Shown piece after piece: positions 52,672 to 61,233 of a stretch of 64,000 bases of DNA. Below the pieces are notes generated by a model. That model did not search any database. It saw only the letters and a list, made by a program, of their open reading frames with translations, and was not told where the DNA came from. Both the position numbers and the translations under genes were made by a program. This DNA is from a virus. Positions within the stretch are counted from its first letter, which is position 1. Every line of letters begins with the position of its first letter. Location of the stretch: positions 1-64,000 of the IMG/VR virus record IMGVR_UViG_3300042389_000329; one strand, 5' to 3'.

Positions 52672-53961
52672 TTATAAAAACCATGAATTTTGTTTAGAAG
52701 GCTGAGAGCCACCGCTAGTTGTTGACTTAGTTTTAGTCACTTGTCTAGCCACTTCCCCAAACAGCTCGTTTGATTTCTTAGAAACGCCTGTTCTTTGGAT
52801 GGTAGATAGTGTAGGATCTTTTTCCAAGATCTTAAGTAGCAATGCAACCTTCACTTTAGTTGCATGGTTTTCAGGTCTTTTCAACTCTAAGATGGTACGA
52901 TCAAAATCTGTGAGAGTTTCTCCTGATGCTGTTTTATACTTATCTACCAGCAGGAAGTCTTGTAGTTCGTTTGCCAACTTAGGGTTGATGGGTATTCCGT
53001 CAAACTCCTTAGATTTCAGTTTATCCTGAAGGACTTGCTGAACGTTATTAATATACTGATTCTTGACAGCTTGTTTCTGTTGTAGCTCCATTTCAGCCTT
53101 CTGCTCCATTTGGGCAAGCTTTTGGGCTTCCTTCTTAACCAACACCTTGTGGTGTTTTGTTGCTACACTTTCCAGATCACCGTAGTTTTTGAGTCTTTCA
53201 ACTTCTGTATTGATGTCTTCAGGCTCAAACCCTTGATCAGCTAGAGCTTGCTTAATGACTGACACTTGATTGTTCTCTTGTGACAAGTCCATATCAGCGA
53301 AGCTTACAACATTGTTATATGTACCAAAGTATTCCTTTGGATTAACACCTTTTACGAATATAGCATCGAACGCTTGTTGATAGTCTTCACCAAACTGACC
53401 AATGAAGCTCTGTACCATTTCAACAGCTCCTTTCTTCTTCTCACTTTGGAAGCGTTCAAGGAACTCTTCAGGAGTGGAGATGTTAATCTCTTCTTCATCC
53501 TCATCCTGTGAAAAGACACCTAGTTTGAAGAGGTCACGAGACAGAGCTGTGAATTGACTCACTTGCTCATCTACTTCTGTATTTTCATCAGCGTTAGCTT
53601 CTTCTGTTGTAACAGGTTTAGCTTCTGCAGCAGGTTTCTTCTTAACTGGTTGAGGATCAGCTTCTTCTGCATCACCCTCATCCCCAGCGTTATCTCCTAG
53701 GAAGCTAGAAATCAGGTCTTGACCTGAAAGGTCTTTACCATCTTCTTTAGGGACAATCTCTTTACCCTTTGGAACATCTGATGTTTTTGGAGCTTCAGGG
53801 GGTGTAGCCTCTTTTACAATTTCCTGAAGTTGATCAGGACTGCTTGTAGAGGTTTCAGGAGCTAAAAGGTCATTCAGAAGCTCCGTACCACCAGGTCCCA
53901 TCTCCATAGTGTTCTCAATACTAAAGTTGCCAAATGATGGCGTCTCAAGGTTCTCAGCCAT
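52672..53961 (-). CDS. Probable scaffolding protein
   Basis: 429 residues. The N-terminal ~150 residues are acidic, Pro/Glu/Ala-rich and disordered-looking (GDEGDAEEADPQPVKKKPAA). Residues ~270-330 are a strongly predicted coiled coil (HKVLVKKEAQKLAQMEQKAE and Q-rich continuation). The C-terminus is basic and ends GGSQPSKQNSWFL. An acidic, coiled-coil protein directly before the capsid gene is the usual profile of a scaffold. A Bacteroidota-type promoter (TTTG-19-TACTTTTA) lies 32-62 bases upstream, so scaffold and capsid likely form one strongly transcribed unit. Could alternatively be an internal head protein. Confidence 0.7.
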   Translation of the reverse strand: MAENLETPSFGNFSIENTMEMGPGGTELLNDLLAPETSTSSPDQLQEIVKEATPPEAPKTSDVPKGKEIVPKEDGKDLSGQDLISSFLGDNAGDEGDAEEADPQPVKKKPAAEAKPVTTEEANADENTEVDEQVSQFTALSRDLFKLGVFSQDEDEEEINISTPEEFLERFQSEKKKGAVEMVQSFIGQFGEDYQQAFDAIFVKGVNPKEYFGTYNNVVSFADMDLSQENNQVSVIKQALADQGFEPEDINTEVERLKNYGDLESVATKHHKVLVKKEAQKLAQMEQKAEMELQQKQAVKNQYINNVQQVLQDKLKSKEFDGIPINPKLANELQDFLLVDKYKTASGETLTDFDRTILELKRPENHATKVKVALLLKILEKDPTLSTIQRTGVSKKSNELFGEVARQVTKTKSTTSGGSQPSKQNSWFL

Positions 53962-53992
53962 ATGTAGTTGTTTTTGATTGGTTTATGTAATG

Positions 53993-54023
53993 TAAAAGTA
54001 TATAAAGGTTATTGAATAACAAA
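53993..54023 (-). promoter_or_regulatory. Bacteroidota-type promoter for scaffold and capsid genes
   Basis: Minus strand: TTTG (54023-54020), 19-base spacer, TACTTTTA (54000-53993), one mismatch from TAnnTTTG. It lies 32-62 bases before the scaffold ATG in the longest gap (about 130 bases) of the packaging/capsid genes. Confidence 0.6.
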
Positions 54024-54090
54024 GAGTTATGCCTCTATATCAGCCATTTTTGCAGATAATATAGCATTAATGTAATTCACTCTAACTAAA

Positions 54091-54360
54091 TCACTTTAAT
54101 TCCACCCACCTAAAACCCATCTTCCATAGAAATCTAGCTGTTTTGGAAGACTCTTTATTCACCTTGGTCTCTGACCAATCAGGGTGTTTTAAATGGAAAT
54201 GCTCATGGAGGGCAGTGAGTAAATACCTATATCCAGTGAGTCTTACATCTAATTCTATTTTGTTTTCATCATCCCAAGCAAGTCCATGGGCTTTTTCTCT
54301 ACCTAATTTACGATGTTCTACCTTGTGTGGGTTCTTTATTTCCATATTGACTTGCTTCAA
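54091..54360 (-). CDS. Mini-zincin (HExxH) protein, candidate head maturation protease
   Basis: 89 residues. The core reads RYLLTALHEHFHLKHPDWSE: an HExxH zinc motif (HEHFH) with a third His three residues on and Glu residues following (KVNKESSKTARFLW) that could complete the site. It is far shorter than typical metalloproteases, resembling SprT/ImmA-type minimal zincins. It lies between portal and scaffold, where tailed phages usually encode the head maturation protease. Start is uncertain: the ATG at 54360 gives 89 residues, with an in-frame ATG at 54345 the alternative; both overlap the preceding gene. Function as a prohead protease is inference. Confidence 0.6.
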   Translation of the reverse strand: MKQVNMEIKNPHKVEHRKLGREKAHGLAWDDENKIELDVRLTGYRYLLTALHEHFHLKHPDWSETKVNKESSKTARFLWKMGFRWVELK

Positions 54361-54556
54361 ATATTTCTTTAAGTGCTTGATAAGTAATGAGTAATGACAT
54401 CCTTTTTATCTTTTCCACCATCTCAGCCTCATCCTCAGACAGCAAGACAGTGTCCATGTCCTCAATCACACCCATAGCCTGTATGCAGGCTGTGATGTCT
54501 TCATGAGGGGTGGGGTCAAACTCTAGGGTGTCATCCAATATCTCGTTGATATCCAT
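54308..54556 (-). CDS. Small acidic protein, function unknown
   Basis: 82 residues, acidic (MDINEILDDTLEFDPTPHED) and helical (EDEAEMVEKIKRMSLLITYQ). It begins on the last base of the portal gene (one-base overlap) and its end overlaps the mini-zincin gene by about 50 bases, so all three are probably coupled. It might assist portal or protease assembly; there is no motif to support a specific role. Confidence 0.55.
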   Translation of the reverse strand: MDINEILDDTLEFDPTPHEDITACIQAMGVIEDMDTVLLSEDEAEMVEKIKRMSLLITYQALKEIFEASQYGNKEPTQGRTS

Positions 54557-57150
54557 TATTCTTTCTTAGGTTTCTTTGCTCTTCCCTTTGCGTTTTCTTT
54601 AGCTATGGCCAGGTCATTTTTCTGATTCTCTCTAGCCACTTGTAGTTTTTCTCTTTCTATAGTTAACTTATCTGCAGCTAGTCTATTTTTAGTATTAATC
54701 TCAGCCATTTTAACATCAAACTCTTTTGTGGCTTTTGATTGTTCATTAGCTAACTTACTGATTTCCAATACGTCAGGAACACCACTTTCATCTACGTCTG
54801 TAAGTCCCATACCCATAGATTTAGCCTCAGCATTTATCAAAGCAATCTCTTTCTTATTGATACGGTCTAGTTCATTCTGATAATTCTCGTTAGCTATCTC
54901 TTGCTCTTTTTGTAATTGAGCTTGTTGAATCTGGGCTTGTGCAATCTGACCCTGTTGTTCCACCTGCTGCTGTTGAATTTGCAGCTGTTGCTCTTGCATA
55001 GCCTGTTGTCTGTCACGGAGCTCCTTAAACACTTTCTTCATTTGTCTCATGGACTTAGTGCTATACAGCTCAATCACATCATACAGAGATCCACCGTTCT
55101 GCATCAAAGGCTGGGCCAACTGACGAAGCTCATTGAACATCTGTGTATCTTCAGGACGATTTGTCAAGAATACCTTCAGGTCACGGAACTTTAAGTCAGT
55201 TCCATTAACAGATACAAAAGCTGATTCACCCTCGCTAGTGATATAGCTAAGGGTGGACTGGGGCTTCTTGCTTTCTACATACAGGGCAGCATCAATAATG
55301 GCTTGATAGAGCTGACCCATTATATATTCATGAGCTACAAACCAAGGTTCTGTTTGAGCATAAGATTGTTGAATAGCTGTTTGTGTACCTGTTGCAGATT
55401 CACTTGCTGTTACAGATCCTAAACGTTGTCTACTCATACCTACAAGCTCCCAACATTCATTCTTTAGCTGTTGCGCTAAGGTGTAACGAGACTGGATCTC
55501 CTGAGTTCTGGTGAGGTCAATGTCCCTAAACTGATTGAATGAGCTGGGGCTCTTTAGGTTTTCAGGACTGTCATCAATAAACACAACACCACGGTTGCGA
55601 GCTTCCATTTCCCAGATGTCTAATGCATCCTGAGCATCACCATCCTTAGGAACAGGAACGTGTCTGATGGATGTCAAATACACCTTACCCACTTCCTTCT
55701 CAAGAAGTTTGTAAAGCTGGTTCATACATACATTGTACAGCACCTGGAAGGGTTTCATCAAATCTACCAGAGATTTAGCCTCTGTATTCTTCACTTCGTA
55801 AGTAATACCAATAATAGGGCAATAATTAAGAAGCTTGAATGGTTTAACATGGTAGATGTCTGGACCAATCTTTGTACCCTGATACCATTGATTAATCCAT
55901 CCCCACTCTAAACTCTGTTGTGTAGGAATGGTTCCAGACTTATAGTTCTCATCTACTAATATTGATTGCTCATTACCTATTTCATCTAAATAGATTAATT
56001 TACCAATCTTCTTCTTACTCAGCCAATAACAACGAACAACAACATACTTATATCCAAAGGAGCTCACATTAGATGTAAGTCCTAAGAAGTCTTTTAAACC
56101 ATCACTATTCTCCTTCATTTCTGATTCAATAATCATACGTGTCTGGAGGACAAGAGGGTCAAATGTATCATACATTACAGAGTCTATACCAGGAATAGCG
56201 TTAGGATTACCTAGATTGGACTCACGTACATTAATTAATCCATAGTCTTGAAGAGATGAACGAAGGTGATCAATCTCTTCTTTGGTGAGGTCAGGGATGC
56301 TTTCAATGATTTCTGAAAGCTCCATAACTTGTACTGTACCAGCGGCATAAGCCCCCTGAGCTCTACCTGTAGGATCAGAGATATACTTTCTATCAGGAGT
56401 TGTAAGAAACCAAGTGTTCTTAGGGTTAGCCACCTCAACGTTAAATCCAAGTTTTGAGTTGTCTTCATATATATGATAGAATTCTCTTCCAGAAATTAGC
56501 ATATCACGAAATGCATCTTCTGATTTCTCCTTCAGATTGAATTCAGCCTTTTGACATGTAAGAACGTGATTAGCCCACTTCTCAGCTACAGATGTATAGC
56601 TGTCAAGAACATCTTTAACATCTTCAAAACTCATCTCTTCAACTTCCTCTTCAGAGAGCTCTTCTCCTTTTAGAGAAGCCTTCATCAGAATCTGTTCTCT
56701 TGCTTTACCAATAATGTATTGTTGAAGAAGTTCTGTTTTAAATTGTAACTCTTCAGACTTACTATCATCATCAAATGCTTTCACCCTGAATGTATCAGGA
56801 CGCTTGCTTATTTCACCCACTAATTCGTTGACAGGTGTGGTGATGATGGAATACATCTTTACATATGCAGGAAGTTGTAAGTCAGCTGTAAGCACGTCTG
56901 TAAATGAACGCACTTGTGGCTCCTGATAGAAATCTTCCATCCTTAGGATACCTTTCATTAAGTCGTAGTTCTTTACAAACGTGTCACGGTTCTTTACAAA
57001 CTCAGCATAAGCCTTGTTTGCAAAGTAGTCCATGGTGTTTTTGATCCAGCTCTCGTCTTGCTTCTCTTTATCAGTTTTGAACTGGTCAGGGAAGATATTA
57101 AGATAGGCATACCTAATGGTAGCATCTTTGGTATATCTAATAATAGCCAT
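54556..57150 (-). CDS. Portal protein
   Basis: 864 residues, directly after TerL with a one-base overlap, the standard terminase-portal order. The N-terminal ~600 residues are mixed alpha/beta with portal-like segments (YVKMYSIITTPVNELVGEIS, TYEVKNTEAKSLVDLMKPFQ). From about residue 690 the protein becomes a long Gln/Glu-rich coiled coil (QQAMQEQQLQIQQQQVEQQG), consistent with the long C-terminal barrel seen in crAss-like and P22-like portals, and it ends in a Lys-rich tail (ENAKGRAKKPKKE) that could touch DNA. Length is within the range of crAss-like portals. Confidence 0.85.
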   Translation of the reverse strand: MAIIRYTKDATIRYAYLNIFPDQFKTDKEKQDESWIKNTMDYFANKAYAEFVKNRDTFVKNYDLMKGILRMEDFYQEPQVRSFTDVLTADLQLPAYVKMYSIITTPVNELVGEISKRPDTFRVKAFDDDSKSEELQFKTELLQQYIIGKAREQILMKASLKGEELSEEEVEEMSFEDVKDVLDSYTSVAEKWANHVLTCQKAEFNLKEKSEDAFRDMLISGREFYHIYEDNSKLGFNVEVANPKNTWFLTTPDRKYISDPTGRAQGAYAAGTVQVMELSEIIESIPDLTKEEIDHLRSSLQDYGLINVRESNLGNPNAIPGIDSVMYDTFDPLVLQTRMIIESEMKENSDGLKDFLGLTSNVSSFGYKYVVVRCYWLSKKKIGKLIYLDEIGNEQSILVDENYKSGTIPTQQSLEWGWINQWYQGTKIGPDIYHVKPFKLLNYCPIIGITYEVKNTEAKSLVDLMKPFQVLYNVCMNQLYKLLEKEVGKVYLTSIRHVPVPKDGDAQDALDIWEMEARNRGVVFIDDSPENLKSPSSFNQFRDIDLTRTQEIQSRYTLAQQLKNECWELVGMSRQRLGSVTASESATGTQTAIQQSYAQTEPWFVAHEYIMGQLYQAIIDAALYVESKKPQSTLSYITSEGESAFVSVNGTDLKFRDLKVFLTNRPEDTQMFNELRQLAQPLMQNGGSLYDVIELYSTKSMRQMKKVFKELRDRQQAMQEQQLQIQQQQVEQQGQIAQAQIQQAQLQKEQEIANENYQNELDRINKKEIALINAEAKSMGMGLTDVDESGVPDVLEISKLANEQSKATKEFDVKMAEINTKNRLAADKLTIEREKLQVARENQKNDLAIAKENAKGRAKKPKKE

Positions 57151-59174
57151 TATATAAACAATTTACTTTTTTTCCTTGGGAATAGTCCTCTTGATTCTGT
57201 GAATAGCTGGTTTTTCTTATTTGGTCTAAAGAACGCTTTCATTCTTTCATCTCCTGATCCCCCCACCTTTCCAAGTATGGGATCCATTTTAAGAGCTTGT
57301 GCAATAGCTAGTTCTGCAGCTACAATACGGTCAAAGTTACCCTGGTCATTATACTGAATTATCTCTTCTAGTAGAACAGGATCAAATATCTTTGACACGC
57401 CTAACACCTCTTTAATAATGTCACCATCTTCGTTCTTCTCTTGATACACAATAGCCTCCATATACTTCTTGAGACAGTTGTGCAGATAGTCTCTTATCTT
57501 ATCTGCTGAGCGGTGCACCCCATACTCACGTTTGACGGTGGTACCAGGCACCACTTCTTTCAACCATTCAGGTTGTTTCTCAAGGTAGTGTGCATCTCCT
57601 TTAGCTTTCATATATTCAATAAAGGAGATGTCATCATTTTCACAAAGTGTACGTGCATTGTAATACTTAATAAGAAGTCGAGCTTGTTCTTCCCAGGTTT
57701 CCTTCTTATCAGGTCGAGCACAATACGAAGCTACGAACATATCTTGGTATTTCTCACCAGTTATGTCGTGCATTCTTTTATAAACGTACACAGACCCTAA
57801 TGATGTAGAATAAGCAGCTTGTCCTTGTCTATAAGGGTCAACCCCTGCTACATAGAGTCCGTATGGTGGGTTTTCTAAAGGAAACTCATATATCACTACA
57901 GGAGCATCCTTCAAATCACTGTTTTTAAGAGGGAAGTTGGTGATGGGTTGTTTATCTGTAAACTCATGACTAAGTTTCTCTCCATCATGAAACAGTATAA
58001 CAGGTGTACCTGTGCGTTCTTGACCAATGAGTCTAGCTTTTTGACGTTTAGCTGCCTCAATATCAAATATGTTTGTGTCCTCATTTAGGAAGATGTCATC
58101 CACCTCAAGTGGGTAGTACATCTTCTCTTTTAGATAGGCCACCCTATCTCCAGCCTTCTTAAGGCGTTCTAGATTACCCTCTGTGATTTCTTTAGCCTTA
58201 TCCTCATTACTCACCAGCATCCTTACATTATGTAGGTCGCTGTCTTTGGGCTGATCTAGGAATGCTCCAAGTGTACTTTCTTCCTTAGCCTCCATTCGAT
58301 ATTTATACGAAATAAACAGGCCATGAATACGTTTCTCATCCTTTTCATTGTTGTATGTAAGGAAGTTAAAGTTGTCTACATCAAACATCAGACTCTTGGC
58401 ATCCATGAATCGCTTCATATCACCACCAGTACCTGTAAGAATTGGAGAGCACCCCCATCCATAAGGGGTGGTAAAACCTGGCACAGCTGCCTGAAAACCA
58501 CGAAGAAAGTTACCCTTTCCAATCTCATCTATAATTAGTTTACGTGGTTTAGTACCAGCAATAGCTTCCTCGTTATTTCCCTCATCTAGGTTACGGATGA
58601 GTATCTGGGAGAACGGTATACGCTCTCCTGATTTGGTCTTAATACCTAGGGTGACTTGGTTTTTCCAGTTATCCTCAACCCTTTGCCATCTCCATGCTTC
58701 AGGCAAAAAGTTAAGGCCCTTGTCCAGCTTATCTGTGATCAGCTTTATATCGGGGGCATTCAACCCAGCGATCACATTCTGGGAATTCTCATCAAATGTA
58801 GCGCCCCACCCTATGTAAGAAGCCTCTAGTACAGACTTAGCAAAACGTCGAATTCCTAGTATCACTAGTCCTTTCTTATCTTGCTGAGCCCTTTCTATTT
58901 CGTTTGTCACAATCCACTCATTATCACGAAGGAGTGGGTTGGCATATTTCTGTGATATTCTTCCGCGGTCATCAATAACATCCACCTCAGTGTGCCAGAT
59001 GTTAAGGTGCCAATACAGAAAGGGGTTGATAAACACCCCATTCATCATAGCACCGTTCAAGCATATATCTCTATGGAAATCAAAGAAGGGTTTGTATTCA
59101 ACTGAGTCACGGTCAGGAATACGCCCCTGGTTTAAATACCAGTCTTTGTAGTCTATGCTTTTAATTTCGTTCAT
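57150..59174 (-). CDS. terL: Large terminase subunit
   Basis: 674 residues. ATPase domain: Walker A variant GIRRFAKS at residues 107-114, Walker B KLIIDEIGKG with D216-E217. Nuclease domain: YVAGVDPYRQG (first Asp), RTLCENDDISFIEYMK (middle acidic residues) and VHRSADKIRDYL (last acidic residue region), as in RNase H-like terminase nucleases. The enzyme packages DNA into the prohead through the portal encoded immediately downstream. The 111-residue gene just upstream, ending where TerL starts, is the best candidate for the small subunit. Length is typical of crAss-like TerL. Confidence 0.92.
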   Translation of the reverse strand: MNEIKSIDYKDWYLNQGRIPDRDSVEYKPFFDFHRDICLNGAMMNGVFINPFLYWHLNIWHTEVDVIDDRGRISQKYANPLLRDNEWIVTNEIERAQQDKKGLVILGIRRFAKSVLEASYIGWGATFDENSQNVIAGLNAPDIKLITDKLDKGLNFLPEAWRWQRVEDNWKNQVTLGIKTKSGERIPFSQILIRNLDEGNNEEAIAGTKPRKLIIDEIGKGNFLRGFQAAVPGFTTPYGWGCSPILTGTGGDMKRFMDAKSLMFDVDNFNFLTYNNEKDEKRIHGLFISYKYRMEAKEESTLGAFLDQPKDSDLHNVRMLVSNEDKAKEITEGNLERLKKAGDRVAYLKEKMYYPLEVDDIFLNEDTNIFDIEAAKRQKARLIGQERTGTPVILFHDGEKLSHEFTDKQPITNFPLKNSDLKDAPVVIYEFPLENPPYGLYVAGVDPYRQGQAAYSTSLGSVYVYKRMHDITGEKYQDMFVASYCARPDKKETWEEQARLLIKYYNARTLCENDDISFIEYMKAKGDAHYLEKQPEWLKEVVPGTTVKREYGVHRSADKIRDYLHNCLKKYMEAIVYQEKNEDGDIIKEVLGVSKIFDPVLLEEIIQYNDQGNFDRIVAAELAIAQALKMDPILGKVGGSGDERMKAFFRPNKKNQLFTESRGLFPRKKSKLFI

Positions 59175-59509
59175 TATCTTCTGCTCCTGAGGAAGTCTTC
59201 AGCCATTGAGCTCAACTCTCCATTACCTCTCACCTCCACCTTAGCTTCTTCTTTCTCACGCAGTTTTTCCACAACCTCCAGAAGAGCCAAATAATTCTTC
59301 ATTGTTTCTTGGATGAACTTGCCCTGTGCTTCAATACTTGCTATCACCATGGGTATCATTCCTCCTTTAGAGGTTGGTTTCCATTCTACACGGTCTTTTA
59401 GTTCGTGCAAAGGATTAGCATCCACATATGCCTTCCAGCTTTGGAGCTGTTGTTCAGCCCAGTCTAGTTCAGCATTTATATATGTAGTTTTTTTAATAGT
59501 CTTCGCCAT
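59174..59509 (-). CDS. Candidate small terminase subunit
   Basis: 111 residues, MAKTIKKTTYINAELDWAEQ, helical with a basic N-terminus, a central helix (SIEAQGKFIQETMKNYLALL) and a charged coiled segment (EVVEKLREKEEAKVEVRGNG), ending EDFLRSRR. It ends one base into TerL. Small terminases are usually short helical proteins encoded directly before TerL, so this is the natural candidate, but no helix-turn-helix is obvious and sequence similarity among small terminases is poor. Confidence 0.5.
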   Translation of the reverse strand: MAKTIKKTTYINAELDWAEQQLQSWKAYVDANPLHELKDRVEWKPTSKGGMIPMVIASIEAQGKFIQETMKNYLALLEVVEKLREKEEAKVEVRGNGELSSMAEDFLRSRR

Positions 59510-59777
59510 TATCTTCTTCTTTTAAAATGTCCTCCAGATTCATGCCATCCTTTATAATCTGGTCAAGCTCATTGTCATCTGTATGAGGAACATCTAGTTC
59601 TAATTGAGACTTATACTTTTCTAAAGCAAACAATATCTCTTTATCCGTCAGTCCCCACATATCTCCATATTCATCAAGAGCTGTAGCTATATGTCTTCCC
59701 ATATTATAATTAGGGAAGTTTGTATGTAGCTGTTGAAGAAGTGTGAGTATCTGACTATAATAACTTGCCTTTCTCAT
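59493..59777 (-). CDS. Small hypothetical protein
   Basis: 94 residues, MRKASYYSQILTLLQQLHTN. Helical N-terminal half (NYNMGRHIATALDEYGDMWG) with an acidic C-terminus (LDQIIKDGMNLEDILKEEDN). It overlaps the candidate small terminase gene by 17 bases. The 'TDKEILFALEKYKSQLELD' segment resembles helical adaptor proteins, but no family is recognised. Position before the terminase genes suggests a role in packaging or regulation; not demonstrable. Confidence 0.55.
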   Translation of the reverse strand: MRKASYYSQILTLLQQLHTNFPNYNMGRHIATALDEYGDMWGLTDKEILFALEKYKSQLELDVPHTDDNELDQIIKDGMNLEDILKEEDNGEDY

Positions 59778-59781
59778 TAGC

Positions 59782-59964
59782 TTATTTTACTATCAAGCCA
59801 GCGCTTGCAGCAGATAGCTTATCTAATCCTGGTGAAACAACACTCTTAATTAGTTTAGCTATCTCTTCATTAGCTAGCGTTTTTACGTCTTCTGAAATAC
59901 CTGGTGTGGCTACTAGGGCTCCTAGCTTTTCAATAACCACCCATGCTTCTACTACTGGGTTCAT
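59782..59964 (-). CDS. Small hypothetical protein (Ala/Val/Leu-rich)
   Basis: 60 residues, MNPVVEAWVVIEKLGALVAT, mostly helical with hydrophobic faces (EEIAKLIKSVVSPGLDKLSA) ending GLIVK. It overlaps the upstream gene by four bases (ATGA-type junction) and leaves four bases before the next, an arrangement that supports it being a real gene in the operon. No motif or family recognised; could be an amphipathic membrane-active or oligomerising peptide. Confidence 0.5.
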   Translation of the reverse strand: MNPVVEAWVVIEKLGALVATPGISEDVKTLANEEIAKLIKSVVSPGLDKLSAASAGLIVK

Positions 59965-60218
59965 ATTAGTTGGTTTAAGTCTTCTTCATCAAGTTTTTTA
60001 GAGGGATCAATATCTACATCCACATCAAAATCGTTTTCTTCTTTATCTCCCTTGGTATAATAGTCTTCCTTAACAGCAATTCCTATGTTATCTTGTAACT
60101 CGTCAGGAACACCTATAATATCCACAAAATCAGCGCCTTTGTTCCAGGCATCTGTCAGCACCTCAATGAATATCTTCAGAGGTATCTTCTTGAGGGTTAT
60201 TTCTTGTCTATTTTCCAT
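59961..60218 (-). CDS. Small acidic hypothetical protein
   Basis: 85 residues. The first 55 look folded (TLKKIPLKIFIEVLTDAWNK, FVDIIGVPDELQDNIGIAVK), the rest very acidic (EENDFDVDVDIDPSKKLDEE). It overlaps neighbouring genes by 11 and 4 bases. An acidic tail of this kind is common on phage proteins that mimic DNA or bind basic partners, but nothing specific is visible. Confidence 0.55.
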   Translation of the reverse strand: MENRQEITLKKIPLKIFIEVLTDAWNKGADFVDIIGVPDELQDNIGIAVKEDYYTKGDKEENDFDVDVDIDPSKKLDEEDLNQLI

Positions 60219-60501
60219 CAGGATTCATTTCATCTTCTTGGTCTGGTGTCATCAAAGCCACCCACTTTTCTAACGGGCAGGCACAAGATAGACACTTGGT
60301 CTTGGCAGACAGGGTGCATCCACAATGTGTGCAATGATCGTCTGGTCTGACAGTTTTGTAATTCTTTCTGTTTTTGGAATGATATTCACATCCAGCACAG
60401 ATGGCCAGTCTTTGCTCACTGGTCTCCTGTATTGTACTCCTCAACTTCTTGGGCGGAATTAGGTTGTTCCTCCAGCCCTCGTAAATTTGGGAAACTATCA
60501 T
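60208..60501 (-). CDS. Cys-rich zinc-binding protein of phage type
   Basis: 97 residues. After a basic N-terminus (WRNNLIPPKKLRSTIQETSE) come RLAICAGCEYHSKN, DDHCTHCGCTLSAKTK and CLSCACPLEKW: eight cysteines in four pairs, enough for two structural zincs. This R-L-x-I-C-x-x-C ... C-x-x-C-G-C-x-L ... K-C-L-S-C-x-C-P-L-x-K-W pattern is one I recognise from small proteins scattered in large phages including crAss-like ones. The start at 60501 is kept, despite an 86-base overlap with the preceding gene, because the family begins with this tryptophan-containing stretch. Function unknown; nucleic-acid or protein binding likely. Confidence 0.7.
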   Translation of the reverse strand: MIVSQIYEGWRNNLIPPKKLRSTIQETSEQRLAICAGCEYHSKNRKNYKTVRPDDHCTHCGCTLSAKTKCLSCACPLEKWVALMTPDQEDEMNPDGK

Positions 60502-60877
60502 ATATCTTTGGTTTTAAATCTCTCATCCCATCCAACGCTGTTTGCAGCTTCAATTTAGCCGCCTGCCTTTTGGCTTCTGGCAATGTTTCGTCAGCCACCC
60601 ATTTTTCAAACAACGCTTTTTGGCTCAAGAACTTCTCCATCATCTTATGCGCCTTCTTCTCGTTAAAGAAGAACTTCCCAAACCCACTGATTTCCAAGCT
60701 CTTGTGTTGACCTAGCGCCTCATGTGCACTCTGGAACTGGTGATTCACCACAGCCTCTAGCACCTTTTCACTAATCATCATTTTCACAGCCATTCTCCTA
60801 ATTAGGTAGTCCTTAACAGAAAGGCTAATAGGCTTATCAGTGAACAAGTCTGATTTCAAGGGTGATGTCATTATCAA
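60416..60877 (-). CDS. HU/IHF-like DNA-binding protein
   Basis: 153 residues. Residues ~25-80 follow the HU/IHF plan: helices (KVLEAVVNHQFQSAHEALGQ) then the beta-arm entry KSLEISGFGKFFFNEKKAHK, with the GFG turn and basic arm. The C-terminal ~70 residues are an extra helical region with an acidic end (NSAQEVEEYNTGDQ). crAss-like phages carry IHF-like subunits; this is the second in the window (the other is at 42176-42652). It could bend DNA in packaging, replication or transcription of the divergent region close by. It overlaps the preceding gene by 41 bases and the next by 86. Confidence 0.65.
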   Translation of the reverse strand: MIMTSPLKSDLFTDKPISLSVKDYLIRRMAVKMMISEKVLEAVVNHQFQSAHEALGQHKSLEISGFGKFFFNEKKAHKMMEKFLSQKALFEKWVADETLPEAKRQAAKLKLQTALDGMRDLKPKIYDSFPNLRGLEEQPNSAQEVEEYNTGDQ

Positions 60878-61187
60878 AATTTAACACGATTTGTGGATTC
60901 ACCTTCACCTTTGTTCCATCCTTCACCAGCACCCCTATCTTCTTGAGCCTAGAAATGATGTTATTTATGGAGGCATTGGTGGTGCCATATTTCTCACAGA
61001 AATCCTTGCGTATGTTGGCGTAAGATATGTTACCCCTTACAGCAGCAAAGGCTAGGAGCTGTAGTTCCCTTTGTGTCAGCTTTAAATCGTTTACAGCAGA
61101 CAGGATGGTATAATACCTCTCCGCTAAGAGGGCATTATCCTTCTCTATTTTCCTAAGCTTCTGTAAAACGATGTTAGTGGTTTTCAT
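60837..61187 (-). CDS. Helix-turn-helix / winged-helix-like regulator, first gene of leftward block
   Basis: 116 residues. The middle reads LTQRELQLLAFAAVRGNISY then KYGTTNASINNIISRLKKIG followed by VLVKDGTKVKVNPQIVL: helix - turn - recognition helix (TNASINNIISRLKK) - beta wing, as in MarR/LuxR-like DNA-binding domains. It is the first gene after the divergent control region, read from a near-perfect Bacteroidota promoter only ~15 bases upstream. It may therefore control the switch between rightward and leftward transcription. A structural role (e.g. terminase-related) cannot be excluded. Confidence 0.65.
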   Translation of the reverse strand: MKTTNIVLQKLRKIEKDNALLAERYYTILSAVNDLKLTQRELQLLAFAAVRGNISYANIRKDFCEKYGTTNASINNIISRLKKIGVLVKDGTKVKVNPQIVLNFDNDITLEIRLVH

Positions 61188-61201
61188 AGATTTAGTTAGT
61201 A

Positions 61202-61233
61202 CAAAGATAGGAACTATTTATAACATATTCAAA
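61202..61233 (-). promoter_or_regulatory. Bacteroidota-type promoter for leftward block
   Basis: On the minus strand: TTTG (61233-61230), 20-base spacer, TATCTTTG (61209-61202). This matches the Bacteroidota primary-sigma consensus TTTG / TAnnTTTG exactly. The predicted start is only about 8-10 bases before the ATG at 61187, giving a very short leader. Confidence 0.75.
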
